Assembly (NCBI GenBank): GCA_020851395.1 | Contig: JADZCW010000188.1 | Location: 1-10,126 of the forward strand | DNA: 10,126 nt | Origin: Phycisphaeraceae bacterium | GTDB lineage: Bacteria; Planctomycetota; Phycisphaerae; Phycisphaerales; Phycisphaeraceae | Direction of reading: 5' to 3' | Shown here: positions 1 to 7,061 of the stretch, piece by piece | How positions within the stretch are numbered: position 1 is the stretch's first letter | How the letters are laid out: each line of letters starts with the position of its first letter | Made by a program: the position numbers and the translations under genes | Notes under the pieces: generated by a model | Told to the model about the DNA's origin: nothing | Database searches by the model: none | What the model saw: only the letters and a program-made list of their open reading frames with translations

Positions 1-86
1 CCGTGGGGGGCACAATGGCGGGCCCGCCGCCTTGCCAGGGAGTGGCGATGACGATTGATTAATCCATCCTGGAAGGACGCTTAGAC

Positions 87-2762
87 ATGGCCATGCTGTA
101 TCCCGAGGGGCTGCTCTGTGAGTACGCGGTCAATCCGCTGGGGATCGACGTGCCCCGGCCGCGGCTGAGCTGGCGGCTGGAGGCGGACGCGGAGGGGAGT
201 CGCAAGGCGCCGGTGCAGACGGCGTATCGGGTGCGGGTGGCGTCGAGCGAGGAGCGGCTGATTCAGGCGATTGAGGGCGGCAAGGCGGACCTGTGGGACA
301 GCGGGGTCGTTAGGTCGGGGCGGACGCTGCACGTGGAGTATGGCGGGAAGAAGTTGCGCAGCGGGCAGCGGTGCTGGTGGAGCGTGGAGGTGTGGGCGGA
401 CGACCAGGAGGCATCGGCGGTGTCGTGGCCGGCGTGGTGGGAGATGGGGCTGCTGAATCCGGGTGAGGATTGGCATGGGCCTTGGATCGGGCGGACGGAG
501 GCGATCGAGTATGAGCCGGCGCCTTACTTTCGGCGGGAGGTGGAACTTCCGGTGGCGCGGGAGGTTGCCCGAGCGCGGCTGTATATCTGCGGGCTGGGGT
601 ATCACGAGCTGAGCATCAACGGGCGGAAGGTCGGCGGGCATGCGCTGGACCCGACGTGGACGATGTACCACAAGCGGGTGCTGTACGTAACGCACGACGT
701 GACGGAGCTGCTGCGACCCGGAAGGAATGCGATCGGCGTGGTTCTGGGGACGGGGTGGTACAACTGCCACGCCAAGGCGGTGTGGGGGTTTGACAAGGCG
801 CCATGGCGGGCGGCGCCGGCGCTGCGGCTGGAATTGCGCGTGACGCTCAAGGACGGACACGAGGTGGTCGTCGCGAGCGGGCCGGAGTGGAAGACGGCGA
901 CGGGACCCATTGTGGAGGACAGCATCTACACGGGCGAGACGTATGACGCCCGGCTGGAGATGGCGGGGTGGGATCACCCCGGAAGTGCCGGATTTGACGA
1001 TTCGAAGTGGCAGGCGGCGAAGGTGGTCGCTGGGCCGGCGGGACGTTTAGCCGCGCAGCACATGCCGGCGGTTGAGCCTGACCGGGCGATTCTGCCGGTG
1101 AAGGTTTGGGAGTCGAGCAAGGGGGTCTATGTCGTCGACGCGGGGCAGAACCTCGCGGGGCGGGCGCGGCTGAACGTGCGGGGCAAGCGCGGCGTGAGGA
1201 TCGTCATGAAGTATGCCGAGACGCTTAAGCCCGACGGGAGCGCGGATGTCGACGGCAACGCGGGGCTGATCAAGCGGGCGGGATTCTCGGACAAGTTCCA
1301 GACGGACACGTACATCTGCAAGGGCGATGGCGTCGAGACGTGGGAGTCACGCTTCACGTACCACGGATTTCAGTATGTCCAGGTGACGGGATTCCCCGGG
1401 AAGCTCAGGGCGAGTGACATCAGCATCATCCCGCTGCACACCCGGCAGGAGCGGGTAGGGACATTCAGCTCGTCGAACCGCGTGCTCAACAGGCTCTGGG
1501 CGATGACGCGGTGGTCATATCTGAGCAACCTGGTGGGCGTGCCGACGGACTGCCCGCACCGAGAGAAGAACGGCTGGACGGGCGACGCGCAGCTCGCGGC
1601 GGAGCAGGCGATCTACAACCACGACCCGGCGTTGGTCTACACCAACTGGCTGGAGGACTACAAGGACTCGCAGCTAGAGGATGGACGCTTGCCGGGGATC
1701 GTGCCGACGAGCGGGCAGTTCGGGTACGACGGGGAGTACGGGCCGGGCTGGGACTCGGCGTACGTGATGATGCCGTGGCACATGTACCTGTATTACGGCG
1801 ACAAGTGCATCCTCGAGCGTCATTACCAGGGGATGAAGAAGTACGTGGCGTACCTGAACAAGCGAGCAAAGAAGGGCGTGCTGCGGTACGGCCTAGGCGA
1901 CTGGCTGCCGCCGATCCATGATCGGTGCATCCCCGTGACGTCGACGGCGATGTATTACGACGTGGCCAAGAAAGTGGCGGCCATCGCGGGGATCCTGGGC
2001 AAGGAAAAAGAGGCGGCGAAGTACGAGGCGTTGGCGGCGAAGGTGCAGGAGGCGTTCTACCGGGAGATGTTCAACGTCAAGAAGGGATTCTGCGGGAACA
2101 ACTATCAGACGGACTTCGCGGCGGTGCTGTACCACGGGATCCTCAAGGCGGAGGATCGGCCGAAGGTGTTGGGGAACCTGTTGCAGATGATCAAGGCCCA
2201 CGGCGGGCATCTGGCGACGGGCATCCTGGGGGCGAGGGCGGTGCTCAACGTGCTGCTGGATCACGGCAGGACGGACGTGGCGTATGAGATGGTGACCAAG
2301 CCGGACTATCCGGGGTGGGGGTATTGGGTGAGCCGGGGGGCGACGACGCTGTGGGAGACGTGGGACGGCGTGGACGTGTCGCAGAACCACATCATGTTCG
2401 GGGAGGTCAGCGCGTGGTTCTACAAGGCGCTGGCGGGGATCCGGGTGGACCCCGGGAAGCCTGGATTTGAGCATGTGGTGATTCGGCCGCAGGTGGTGGG
2501 GGACCTTAAGCATGTCTCGGCGTCGACGCGGACGCTACGTGGGGTCGTGAGCAGTGCGTGGGAGCGGAAGGGCAACAAGCTGACGCTGGAGGTGGAGGTC
2601 CCGCTGGCGGCGACGGGGACGGTGTACATGCCCCCCGGAAGTGTCCCCGGAAGGGGCCAACCCAGTCCAAGGCCCACTCGGATGGAGACGGATGTGAACG
2701 GGCGGACGGTGGCGGTGTATGAGGTGGGGCCAGGCGTGCACCGGTTTGTGGGAAGTTTGTAA
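87..2762 (+). CDS. Alpha-L-rhamnosidase, glycoside hydrolase family 78
   Basis: This 891-residue protein should hydrolyse terminal alpha-L-rhamnose from glycosides or polysaccharide fragments by the inverting GH78 mechanism. It opens with the family hallmark CEYAVNPLGIDVPRPRLSWRL-like stretch (residues 11-31), the N-terminal beta-sandwich. The Bac_rhamnosid_N-like region is roughly 145-320, a concanavalin-like beta domain about 330-440, the (alpha/alpha)6 barrel about 455-790, and a C-terminal beta domain to the end. The acidic signature DCPHREKNGWTGD begins at D488; D488, E493 and D500 match the three rhamnose-contacting acids of characterised GH78 enzymes. TTLWETWD (E757) and SQNHIMFGEVSAW lie further along the barrel and probably supply the base side. 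Length is normal. The ATG is the first after an in-frame TAA at 60-62 and follows GGAAGGA (71-77) by nine bases. No signal peptide is visible, so a cytoplasmic enzyme acting on imported oligosaccharides is likely. Residues about 851-865 look inserted (see findings). The family is clear; the natural substrate is unknown. Confidence 0.95.
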   Translation: MAMLYPEGLLCEYAVNPLGIDVPRPRLSWRLEADAEGSRKAPVQTAYRVRVASSEERLIQAIEGGKADLWDSGVVRSGRTLHVEYGGKKLRSGQRCWWSVEVWADDQEASAVSWPAWWEMGLLNPGEDWHGPWIGRTEAIEYEPAPYFRREVELPVAREVARARLYICGLGYHELSINGRKVGGHALDPTWTMYHKRVLYVTHDVTELLRPGRNAIGVVLGTGWYNCHAKAVWGFDKAPWRAAPALRLELRVTLKDGHEVVVASGPEWKTATGPIVEDSIYTGETYDARLEMAGWDHPGSAGFDDSKWQAAKVVAGPAGRLAAQHMPAVEPDRAILPVKVWESSKGVYVVDAGQNLAGRARLNVRGKRGVRIVMKYAETLKPDGSADVDGNAGLIKRAGFSDKFQTDTYICKGDGVETWESRFTYHGFQYVQVTGFPGKLRASDISIIPLHTRQERVGTFSSSNRVLNRLWAMTRWSYLSNLVGVPTDCPHREKNGWTGDAQLAAEQAIYNHDPALVYTNWLEDYKDSQLEDGRLPGIVPTSGQFGYDGEYGPGWDSAYVMMPWHMYLYYGDKCILERHYQGMKKYVAYLNKRAKKGVLRYGLGDWLPPIHDRCIPVTSTAMYYDVAKKVAAIAGILGKEKEAAKYEALAAKVQEAFYREMFNVKKGFCGNNYQTDFAAVLYHGILKAEDRPKVLGNLLQMIKAHGGHLATGILGARAVLNVLLDHGRTDVAYEMVTKPDYPGWGYWVSRGATTLWETWDGVDVSQNHIMFGEVSAWFYKALAGIRVDPGKPGFEHVVIRPQVVGDLKHVSASTRTLRGVVSSAWERKGNKLTLEVEVPLAATGTVYMPPGSVPGRGQPSPRPTRMETDVNGRTVAVYEVGPGVHRFVGSL

Positions 2763-2773
2763 GGGATGAGAGA

Positions 2774-2795
2774 CCCAGGCATCGCCATACCTGGG
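2774..2795 (+). terminator. Short hairpin after the rhamnosidase gene, possible weak terminator
   Basis: CCCAGG at 2774-2779 and CCTGGG at 2790-2795 form a perfect six-base-pair stem around a ten-base loop, starting 12 bases after the rhamnosidase stop codon. No T tract follows, so it is not a standard rho-independent terminator. It may slow transcription or protect the 3' end, or be chance in GC-rich DNA. Confidence 0.3.
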
Positions 2796-2823
2796 CTTGG
2801 CGGAATGCGGTGGGATGAGTGTT

Positions 2824-2830
2824 GGGAGGT
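2824..2830 (+). promoter_or_regulatory. Ribosome binding site for the thioesterase
   Basis: GGGAGGT lies 12 bases before the ATG at 2843. It also lies inside the reading frame that would open at GTG 2819, so it favours the ATG as the true start. The spacing is slightly long, so the call is moderate. Confidence 0.5.
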
Positions 2831-2842
2831 TATGCTTTGGGG

Positions 2843-3229
2843 ATGAGCACGCAGGTCAGCACGAGCATCGAGGTTCGGGTGCGGTACAACGACTGCGACC
2901 CCATGCGGGTGGTGCACCACAGCGTCTACCCGGTCTGGTTCGAGATCGCCCGGACGGAGCTGCTGCGGCAGCGGGCGATGGCCTACCGGGAGATGGAGGA
3001 AAGGGGGGTCTTTTTTGTGGTGACCGAATTGAACGTGCGGTACCGCAAGCCGGCCCGGTACGACGATGTGATCCGGGTGGAGGTGGTGGAGAAATACACC
3101 GGCGGCGTGAAGATCCAGCATGAGTATCAGGTCTTCCGGGGGCAGGAACTGCTGGTGGAGGGGACGACGACGCTGGTGTGCGTCAGCCGGGACGGTAAAC
3201 CGCAGCGACTGCCGGAGTTCCTGGCGTAG
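2843..3229 (+). CDS. Acyl-CoA thioesterase, YbgC/4HBT hotdog family
   Basis: This 128-residue protein is a single hotdog-fold domain expected to hydrolyse a short- or medium-chain or aromatic acyl-CoA to the free acid and CoA, normally as a tetramer. The signature YNDCDPMRVVHHSVYPVWFE (residues 15-34) matches both YbgC and 4-hydroxybenzoyl-CoA thioesterases. D19, the second Asp of DCD, aligns with the catalytic Asp17 of the Pseudomonas 4-chlorobenzoate pathway enzyme. FFVVTELNVRYRKPARYDD is the usual central strand region. The ATG at 2843 is preferred over GTG 2819, which would add eight residues with no family counterpart and would bury the best Shine-Dalgarno sequence. It begins 80 bases after the rhamnosidase stop on the same strand, so co-transcription is possible, but the functions do not obviously link. 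YbgC homologues are often near tol-pal genes; none is seen here. The true substrate cannot be read from the sequence. Confidence 0.9.
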   Translation: MSTQVSTSIEVRVRYNDCDPMRVVHHSVYPVWFEIARTELLRQRAMAYREMEERGVFFVVTELNVRYRKPARYDDVIRVEVVEKYTGGVKIQHEYQVFRGQELLVEGTTTLVCVSRDGKPQRLPEFLA

Positions 3230-3244
3230 TACGTCACGGGCTCT

Positions 3245-3272
3245 TTGACGGGGATCGGGGACTCACTACAAT
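3245..3272 (+). promoter_or_regulatory. Sigma-70-type promoter upstream of ppdK
   Basis: TTGACG (3245-3250) and TACAAT (3267-3272) are separated by 16 bases, each one mismatch from the bacterial housekeeping consensus. Transcription would start near 3279, leaving a leader of about 90 bases before the ppdK ATG. The early transcribed region has a run of seven T (3287-3293) flanked by two copies of GCGACT (3275-3280 and 3295-3300), which might matter for initiation or regulation but could be chance. It is the best promoter match in the window and suits a strongly expressed central-metabolism gene. Confidence 0.7.
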
Positions 3273-3371
3273 CTGCGACTTCGACGTTTTTTTAGCGACT
3301 CCCGCGTTCAGCCCCGGCCGGCGCAGGTGGAAGCGTTAGCCCATCGGCCCGGCGATTGAGGAAATACTGAC

Positions 3372-6128
3372 ATGGCCAAGACTTCGTCCAAGCGTTCGAC
3401 CCAGAAGGCCGGCAAGAAGGTTGCCAAGAAGACCGCGAAGAAGGCTCCCTCGCAGAAGGCCCCCGCCAAGAAGACTTCCGGGGGTTCCGCGGGCGGCAAG
3501 ACGCGGATGATCTATTACTTCGGCAAGACCCGCACCGACGGCAACGGCAAGCAGAAGGAACTGCTCGGCGGCAAGGGCGCCAACCTGGCGGAGATGACCA
3601 GCATCGGCCTGCCCGTGCCCCCCGGCTTCACGATCACGACCGAGGTCTGCGCCCTGTACTACAAGGGCGGACGCAAGCTCCCGGCGACGCTGATGGACGG
3701 CGTGCGACACCACGTGGGCATGCTCGAGAAGGAGCTGGGCAAGAAGTTCGGCGACTCGACCAACCCGCTGCTCTTCTCGGTGCGGTCCGGGGCGGCCCAG
3801 TCGATGCCGGGCATGATGAACACGATCCTGAACCTGGGGCTGAACGACCAGTCCGTCGTGGGCGTGGTCAACGCGACGCAGAACGAGCGGTTCGCCTACG
3901 ACTCCTATCGCCGGCTGATCAACATGTACGGCGACGTGGTGATGGGCGTGGACCACGAGCACTTCGAGGAAGCGTTCGACAAGATCAAGCTCAAGTACAA
4001 CGCCAAGCTGGACACGGACGTGCCGGCCCAAGGGCTGATCGAGCTGTGCGAGGCTTACAAGGCGGTGTATCGCAGCCACGTGGGCGACGATTTTCCGCAG
4101 GACCCCTACAAGCAGCTCGAGCTGGCGATCGAGGCGGTCTTTAAGAGCTGGATGCAGCACCGGGCGGTGCGTTATCGCCAGATCAACAACATCCAGGGAC
4201 TGCTGGGCACGGCCGTCAACGTGCAGTCGATGGTGTTCGGGAACAGGGGCGACGACTGCGGGACGGGCGTGGCGTTCACGCGCAACCCGTCGACGGGCGA
4301 GAACAAGTTCTACGGCGAGTTCCTGATCAACGCGCAGGGAGAGGACGTGGTGGCCGGCATCCGCACGCCGATGCACTGCGACGAGATGCCCAAGTGGAAG
4401 CCGGAAGTGTACAAGCAGCTCCTGGGCATCAAGAAGACGCTGGAGAATCACTACCGCGAGATGCAGGACATCGAGTTCACCATCGAGCGGTCCAAGCTGT
4501 TCATGCTGCAGACGCGCACGGGCAAGCGGACGGGCGCGGCGGCGGTGAAGATCGCCTGCGACATGGTCAAGGAGAAGTTGATCACGGAGAAGGAAGCGGT
4601 GCTCCGGATCCCGGCGGGCGACCTGACGCAGCTCTTGCTGCCGAGCTTCAGCCCGGCGGGCAAGAAGAACGCGACGGTGCTGACCCGCGGTCTGCCGGCG
4701 TCGCCCGGCGCGGCGGTGGGCAAGCTGGCGTTCACGGCCGAGGAAGCCGTCAACCGCACGCGGGCGGGCGAGGCGGTGCTGCTGGTCCGCAAGGAAACCA
4801 ACCCCGAGGACATCGACGGGATGCACTCGGCGGCGGGGATCCTGACCAGCACGGGCGGGATGACCAGCCACGCGGCCGTGGTGGCCCGCGGGTGGGGCCG
4901 GTGCTGCGTAGCCGGCGCGGGCGAGATCCAGATCGACGGCAAGAGCCGGACGATCACCGTCAAGGGCAAGACCTACACGCACGCCGACACCATCTCCATC
5001 GATGGCTCGACGGGCGAGGTGATGGCGGGCAGCATCCCGACGCAGGAGCCGACGCTGTCGGGCGACTTCGCGACGGTAATGAAGTGGTCGGACAAGTACC
5101 GGACGCTCAAGGTGCGGACCAACGCGGACACGCCGGCCGACGCGCAGCGGGCCCGCGACTTCGGCGCCGAGGGCATCGGGCTCTGCCGTACCGAGCACAT
5201 GTTCTTCGAGGGCGACCGCATCAAGGCGATGCGTGAGATGATCCTGGCCGAGACCAAGGAGGCCCGCGTGGCCGCCCTGGCCAAGCTGCTGCCGTACCAG
5301 AAGCAGGACTTCATCGGGATCTTCACGGCGATGAAGGGGTTGCCGGTGACGGTGCGTCTGCTCGACCCGCCGCTGCACGAGTTCCTGCCCCAGGACGACA
5401 AGAACCAGGGCGAGATGGCGCGGATGATCGGCGTGACGGCGGAGAAGGTCAAGGCCCGCGTGGCGCAGCTCCACGAGGCCAACCCGATGCTCGGGCATCG
5501 CGGATGCCGGCTGAGCGTGACCTACCCCGAGATCGTGGACATGCAGGTGACGGCCATCGTCGAGGCGGCGATCGAGTGCAAGAACAAGGGGACCAACGCG
5601 ATCCCCGAGATCATGCACCCGCTGGTCGGCACGCAGAAGGAGCTGGCCCTGCTGCGGGCGCAGACGCTGCGGCTGATCGACGAGGTCAAGGCTCGCATGG
5701 GCTACAAGGGCAAGCTGGACATCACGGTGGGCACGATGATCGAGGTGCCCCGTGCGGCGGTGACGGCGGATCAGATCGCCCACGAGGCGGACTTCTTCAG
5801 CTTCGGCACCAACGACCTGACGCAGATGACCTTCGGCTACAGCCGCGACGACGTGAACACCTTCCTGCCGGATTATCTGGCGCAGGAACTCCTGCCGAAC
5901 GACCCCTTCCAGTCGCTGGACACGCAGGGCGTGGGGCAACTGGTCAGCATGGCGGTGAGCAAGGGCCGCGGAGTGAAGAAGGACCTCAAGTGCGGCATCT
6001 GCGGCGAGCACGGCGGCGACCCGGCGTCGGTGTGGTTCTGCCACAAGGTGGGGCTGAATTACGTGAGCTGTTCGCCGTTCCGCGTGCCGATCGCCCGGCT
6101 GGCGGCGGCGCAGGCGGCGCTCAAGTAA
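3372..6128 (+). CDS. ppdK: Pyruvate, phosphate dikinase with a lysine-rich N-terminal extension
   Basis: This 918-residue enzyme interconverts pyruvate + ATP + Pi and PEP + AMP + PPi in the cytoplasm, serving PPi-linked glycolysis or gluconeogenesis. The canonical start, MIYYFGKTRTDG, is at residue 46, followed by LLGGKGANLAEM. The ATP-grasp region includes SVRSGAAQSMPGMMNTILNL and CGTGVAFTRNPSTGENKFYG, closing with LQTRTGKRTGAAAVKIA. The phosphohistidine domain has GGMTSHAAVVARGWGRCC with catalytic H500; T498, two residues before it, is the position phosphorylated by PDRP regulators in other PPDKs. The C-terminal TIM barrel carries GTMIEVPRAA, FFSFGTNDLTQMTFGYSRDD and CGICGEHGGDP with catalytic C877, ending in the family-typical FRVPIARLAAAQA. 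All key residues are intact. Residues 1-45 are an extra basic tail (see findings). ATG 3372 follows GAGGA (3358-3362) by nine bases; the internal ATG at 3507 lacks a Shine-Dalgarno sequence. Transcribed alone, between its own promoter and terminator. Codons are more C-ending than in its neighbours, which suggests high expression. Confidence 0.98.
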   Translation: MAKTSSKRSTQKAGKKVAKKTAKKAPSQKAPAKKTSGGSAGGKTRMIYYFGKTRTDGNGKQKELLGGKGANLAEMTSIGLPVPPGFTITTEVCALYYKGGRKLPATLMDGVRHHVGMLEKELGKKFGDSTNPLLFSVRSGAAQSMPGMMNTILNLGLNDQSVVGVVNATQNERFAYDSYRRLINMYGDVVMGVDHEHFEEAFDKIKLKYNAKLDTDVPAQGLIELCEAYKAVYRSHVGDDFPQDPYKQLELAIEAVFKSWMQHRAVRYRQINNIQGLLGTAVNVQSMVFGNRGDDCGTGVAFTRNPSTGENKFYGEFLINAQGEDVVAGIRTPMHCDEMPKWKPEVYKQLLGIKKTLENHYREMQDIEFTIERSKLFMLQTRTGKRTGAAAVKIACDMVKEKLITEKEAVLRIPAGDLTQLLLPSFSPAGKKNATVLTRGLPASPGAAVGKLAFTAEEAVNRTRAGEAVLLVRKETNPEDIDGMHSAAGILTSTGGMTSHAAVVARGWGRCCVAGAGEIQIDGKSRTITVKGKTYTHADTISIDGSTGEVMAGSIPTQEPTLSGDFATVMKWSDKYRTLKVRTNADTPADAQRARDFGAEGIGLCRTEHMFFEGDRIKAMREMILAETKEARVAALAKLLPYQKQDFIGIFTAMKGLPVTVRLLDPPLHEFLPQDDKNQGEMARMIGVTAEKVKARVAQLHEANPMLGHRGCRLSVTYPEIVDMQVTAIVEAAIECKNKGTNAIPEIMHPLVGTQKELALLRAQTLRLIDEVKARMGYKGKLDITVGTMIEVPRAAVTADQIAHEADFFSFGTNDLTQMTFGYSRDDVNTFLPDYLAQELLPNDPFQSLDTQGVGQLVSMAVSKGRGVKKDLKCGICGEHGGDPASVWFCHKVGLNYVSCSPFRVPIARLAAAQAALK

Positions 6129-6154
6129 GACGTCTTGCGACAACGGAACGAAGC

Positions 6155-6187
6155 AGGCCGGTCCCGCGACCGGCCTTTTTTCTTTCT
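6155..6187 (+). terminator. Rho-independent terminator of ppdK
   Basis: AGGCCGGTC (6155-6163) and GACCGGCCT (6168-6176) form a perfect nine-base-pair stem with a CCGC loop, followed directly by six T (6176-6181) and a T-rich tail. It starts 26 bases after the ppdK stop. On the other strand it has no T tract after the stem, so it should serve ppdK mainly, not the convergent M50 gene. Confidence 0.92.
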
Positions 6188-6213
6188 TCGCCCATGGGCT
6201 CGTGGGGCGGTGG

Positions 6214-6855
6214 CTAGAGCAAGAGCATGATGTAGGCGTGGGACCAGCGTTCGGCGAGGCTGAAGAGGACGGCGCCGAAGATGAAGAAGGCGGCGGCGAA
6301 GGCGAGGAGCCACAGGCCCTGGTGGGCGGGGTCGGAGGCGAGTCGCTGATAACCTCGGCTGAGGTTGGCCGCGATGTGCGAGCCGTCGAGCGGGGGGACG
6401 GGCAGGAGATTGAACAGGCACAGGGCGAGGTTGGCCCAGCCGAAGGTCAGCAGGAGGTTTTGGGCGTTGATCGTCCTGAGGGTCTGCGCGTCAGGGTCGG
6501 CCTGGCGGAGCCAGAGGCCCAGGATGGTCAGGGCGACGAGGGACAGCAGGAGATTGGTCGCCGGGCCGGCCAGGGCGACGAGGGACTCGGCGTACTTGCC
6601 TCGCAGGCGGGTGGGGTCGACGGGCATCTGGCCCCAGGCGATGCCCAGGAGCAAGAGGCTAACCAGGGACCAGGGGCCCATGTGGACAAGGGGGTTAAAG
6701 GTCATGTGGCCGCGGTAGATGGGGGTGTCGTCGCCGAGGCGGACGGCGGCCAGGCCGTGGGCGAGCTCGTGGAGGATGATGCTGACGACGACGGTGAGGA
6801 TCCAGCCGAAGTAGAAGAGCTGGCCGTCGGGGCTGAACGCTTGTTCGATGAACAC
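6214..6855 (-). CDS. Site-2-type membrane zinc metalloprotease, peptidase family M50
   Basis: This 213-residue, mostly hydrophobic protein is predicted to be an intramembrane zinc protease. The zinc-binding HELAH is at residues 29-33 within the first membrane segment (about 17-37), with E30 as catalytic base. The second signature NLLPVPPLDGSH (149-160) supplies the third zinc ligand, D157. Further membrane segments lie at about 60-75, 90-115, 133-152 and 183-205. AGPATN (96-101) is also typical of the compact M50 group. There is no PDZ or CBS domain, so this is a minimal form; its substrate cannot be inferred, and some members of this group have unproven protease activity. Translation starts at GTG (6853-6855), with GGAG on the same strand six bases upstream. 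It converges with ppdK and diverges from mltA, so it is probably a single-gene unit. I see no convincing promoter for it. Confidence 0.92.
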   Translation of the reverse strand: MFIEQAFSPDGQLFYFGWILTVVVSIILHELAHGLAAVRLGDDTPIYRGHMTFNPLVHMGPWSLVSLLLLGIAWGQMPVDPTRLRGKYAESLVALAGPATNLLLSLVALTILGLWLRQADPDAQTLRTINAQNLLLTFGWANLALCLFNLLPVPPLDGSHIAANLSRGYQRLASDPAHQGLWLLAFAAAFFIFGAVLFSLAERWSHAYIMLLL

Positions 6856-6861
6856 GGGGGA

Positions 6862-6865
6862 CTCC
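6862..6865 (-). promoter_or_regulatory. Ribosome binding site supporting the GTG start of the M50 gene
   Basis: On the minus strand GGAG lies six bases before the GTG at 6855. The protein then starts MFIEQAF shortly before the HELAH membrane segment, as expected for the compact M50 family. No ATG gives a better start. Confidence 0.5.
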
Positions 6866-6985
6866 GGGGAGGTTACCAGGGGCTTGCAGGGGGCTCCGAG
6901 GGTGTGTTGGGCCGCGGCGGCATGAACGGCCGATAACGCTTGTGCGCGGCGGTTTTTCCACCGACCACGCGGGGCGGGAAGCCCT

Positions 6986-6991
6986 TACAAT
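6986..6991 (+). promoter_or_regulatory. Possible -10 element for the mltA/cmk-plsC unit
   Basis: TACAAT, in the context CTTACAATATC, is the same hexamer as in the ppdK promoter. It would start transcription near 6998, about 64 bases before the ATG at 7062. The -35 region is poor: only a GAC core in CCGACC at 6961-6966, with a 19-base spacer. Its position inside the frame running back to GTG 6942 argues against that upstream start. Confidence 0.4.
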
Positions 6992-7050
6992 ATCCGACGG
7001 CCCTCCGGTTCGCTGCGACGCCCCTGCCGTGGACGACGCCCGGCGGGTTT

Positions 7051-7054
7051 GGAG
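7051..7054 (+). promoter_or_regulatory. Ribosome binding site deciding the mltA start
   Basis: GGAG lies seven bases before ATG 7062. It selects the start that puts a lipoprotein signal peptide at the very N-terminus; the alternative GTG at 6942 would add 40 residues ahead of the signal. Confidence 0.6.
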
Positions 7055-7061
7055 ACCTTCG

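Noticed and set aside
81..977. Minus-strand open frame opposite the start of the rhamnosidase gene
   Set aside because: It is an antisense shadow rich in Arg, Pro and His, with no motif or ribosome binding site; the plus strand encodes a clear GH78 domain here.
1511..1921. Plus-strand open frame overlapping the GH78 catalytic region in another frame
   Set aside because: It is a Gly/Ala/Arg-rich out-of-frame reading of the catalytic domain with no similarity I can recognise.
2831..2842. TATGCT at 2831-2836, seven bases before ATG 2843, as a possible -10 giving a leaderless thioesterase mRNA
   Set aside because: No -35-like sequence lies 16-18 bases upstream, and a GGGAGGT ribosome binding site is present; one weak hexamer is not enough.
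3336..6143. A 935-codon open frame on the minus strand covering the whole of ppdK, longer than ppdK itself
   Set aside because: Its product is a string of His, Arg, Leu and Pro with no family motif, and it mirrors GC-rich codons of ppdK on the opposite strand. The plus-strand frame has every PPDK active-site motif.
6202..6936. Plus-strand frame rich in Glu, Gly and Val opposite the M50 protease
   Set aside because: Its repetitive EGEE/GGVDG-like composition is what the reverse of hydrophobic codons gives. The minus strand has HELAH and LDG motifs in correct order.
6942..7061. Upstream GTG start that would add 40 residues to MltA
   Set aside because: The extra residues would bury the lipoprotein signal peptide, lack a Shine-Dalgarno sequence and span the likely promoter. 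ATG 7062 has GGAG at the right distance.
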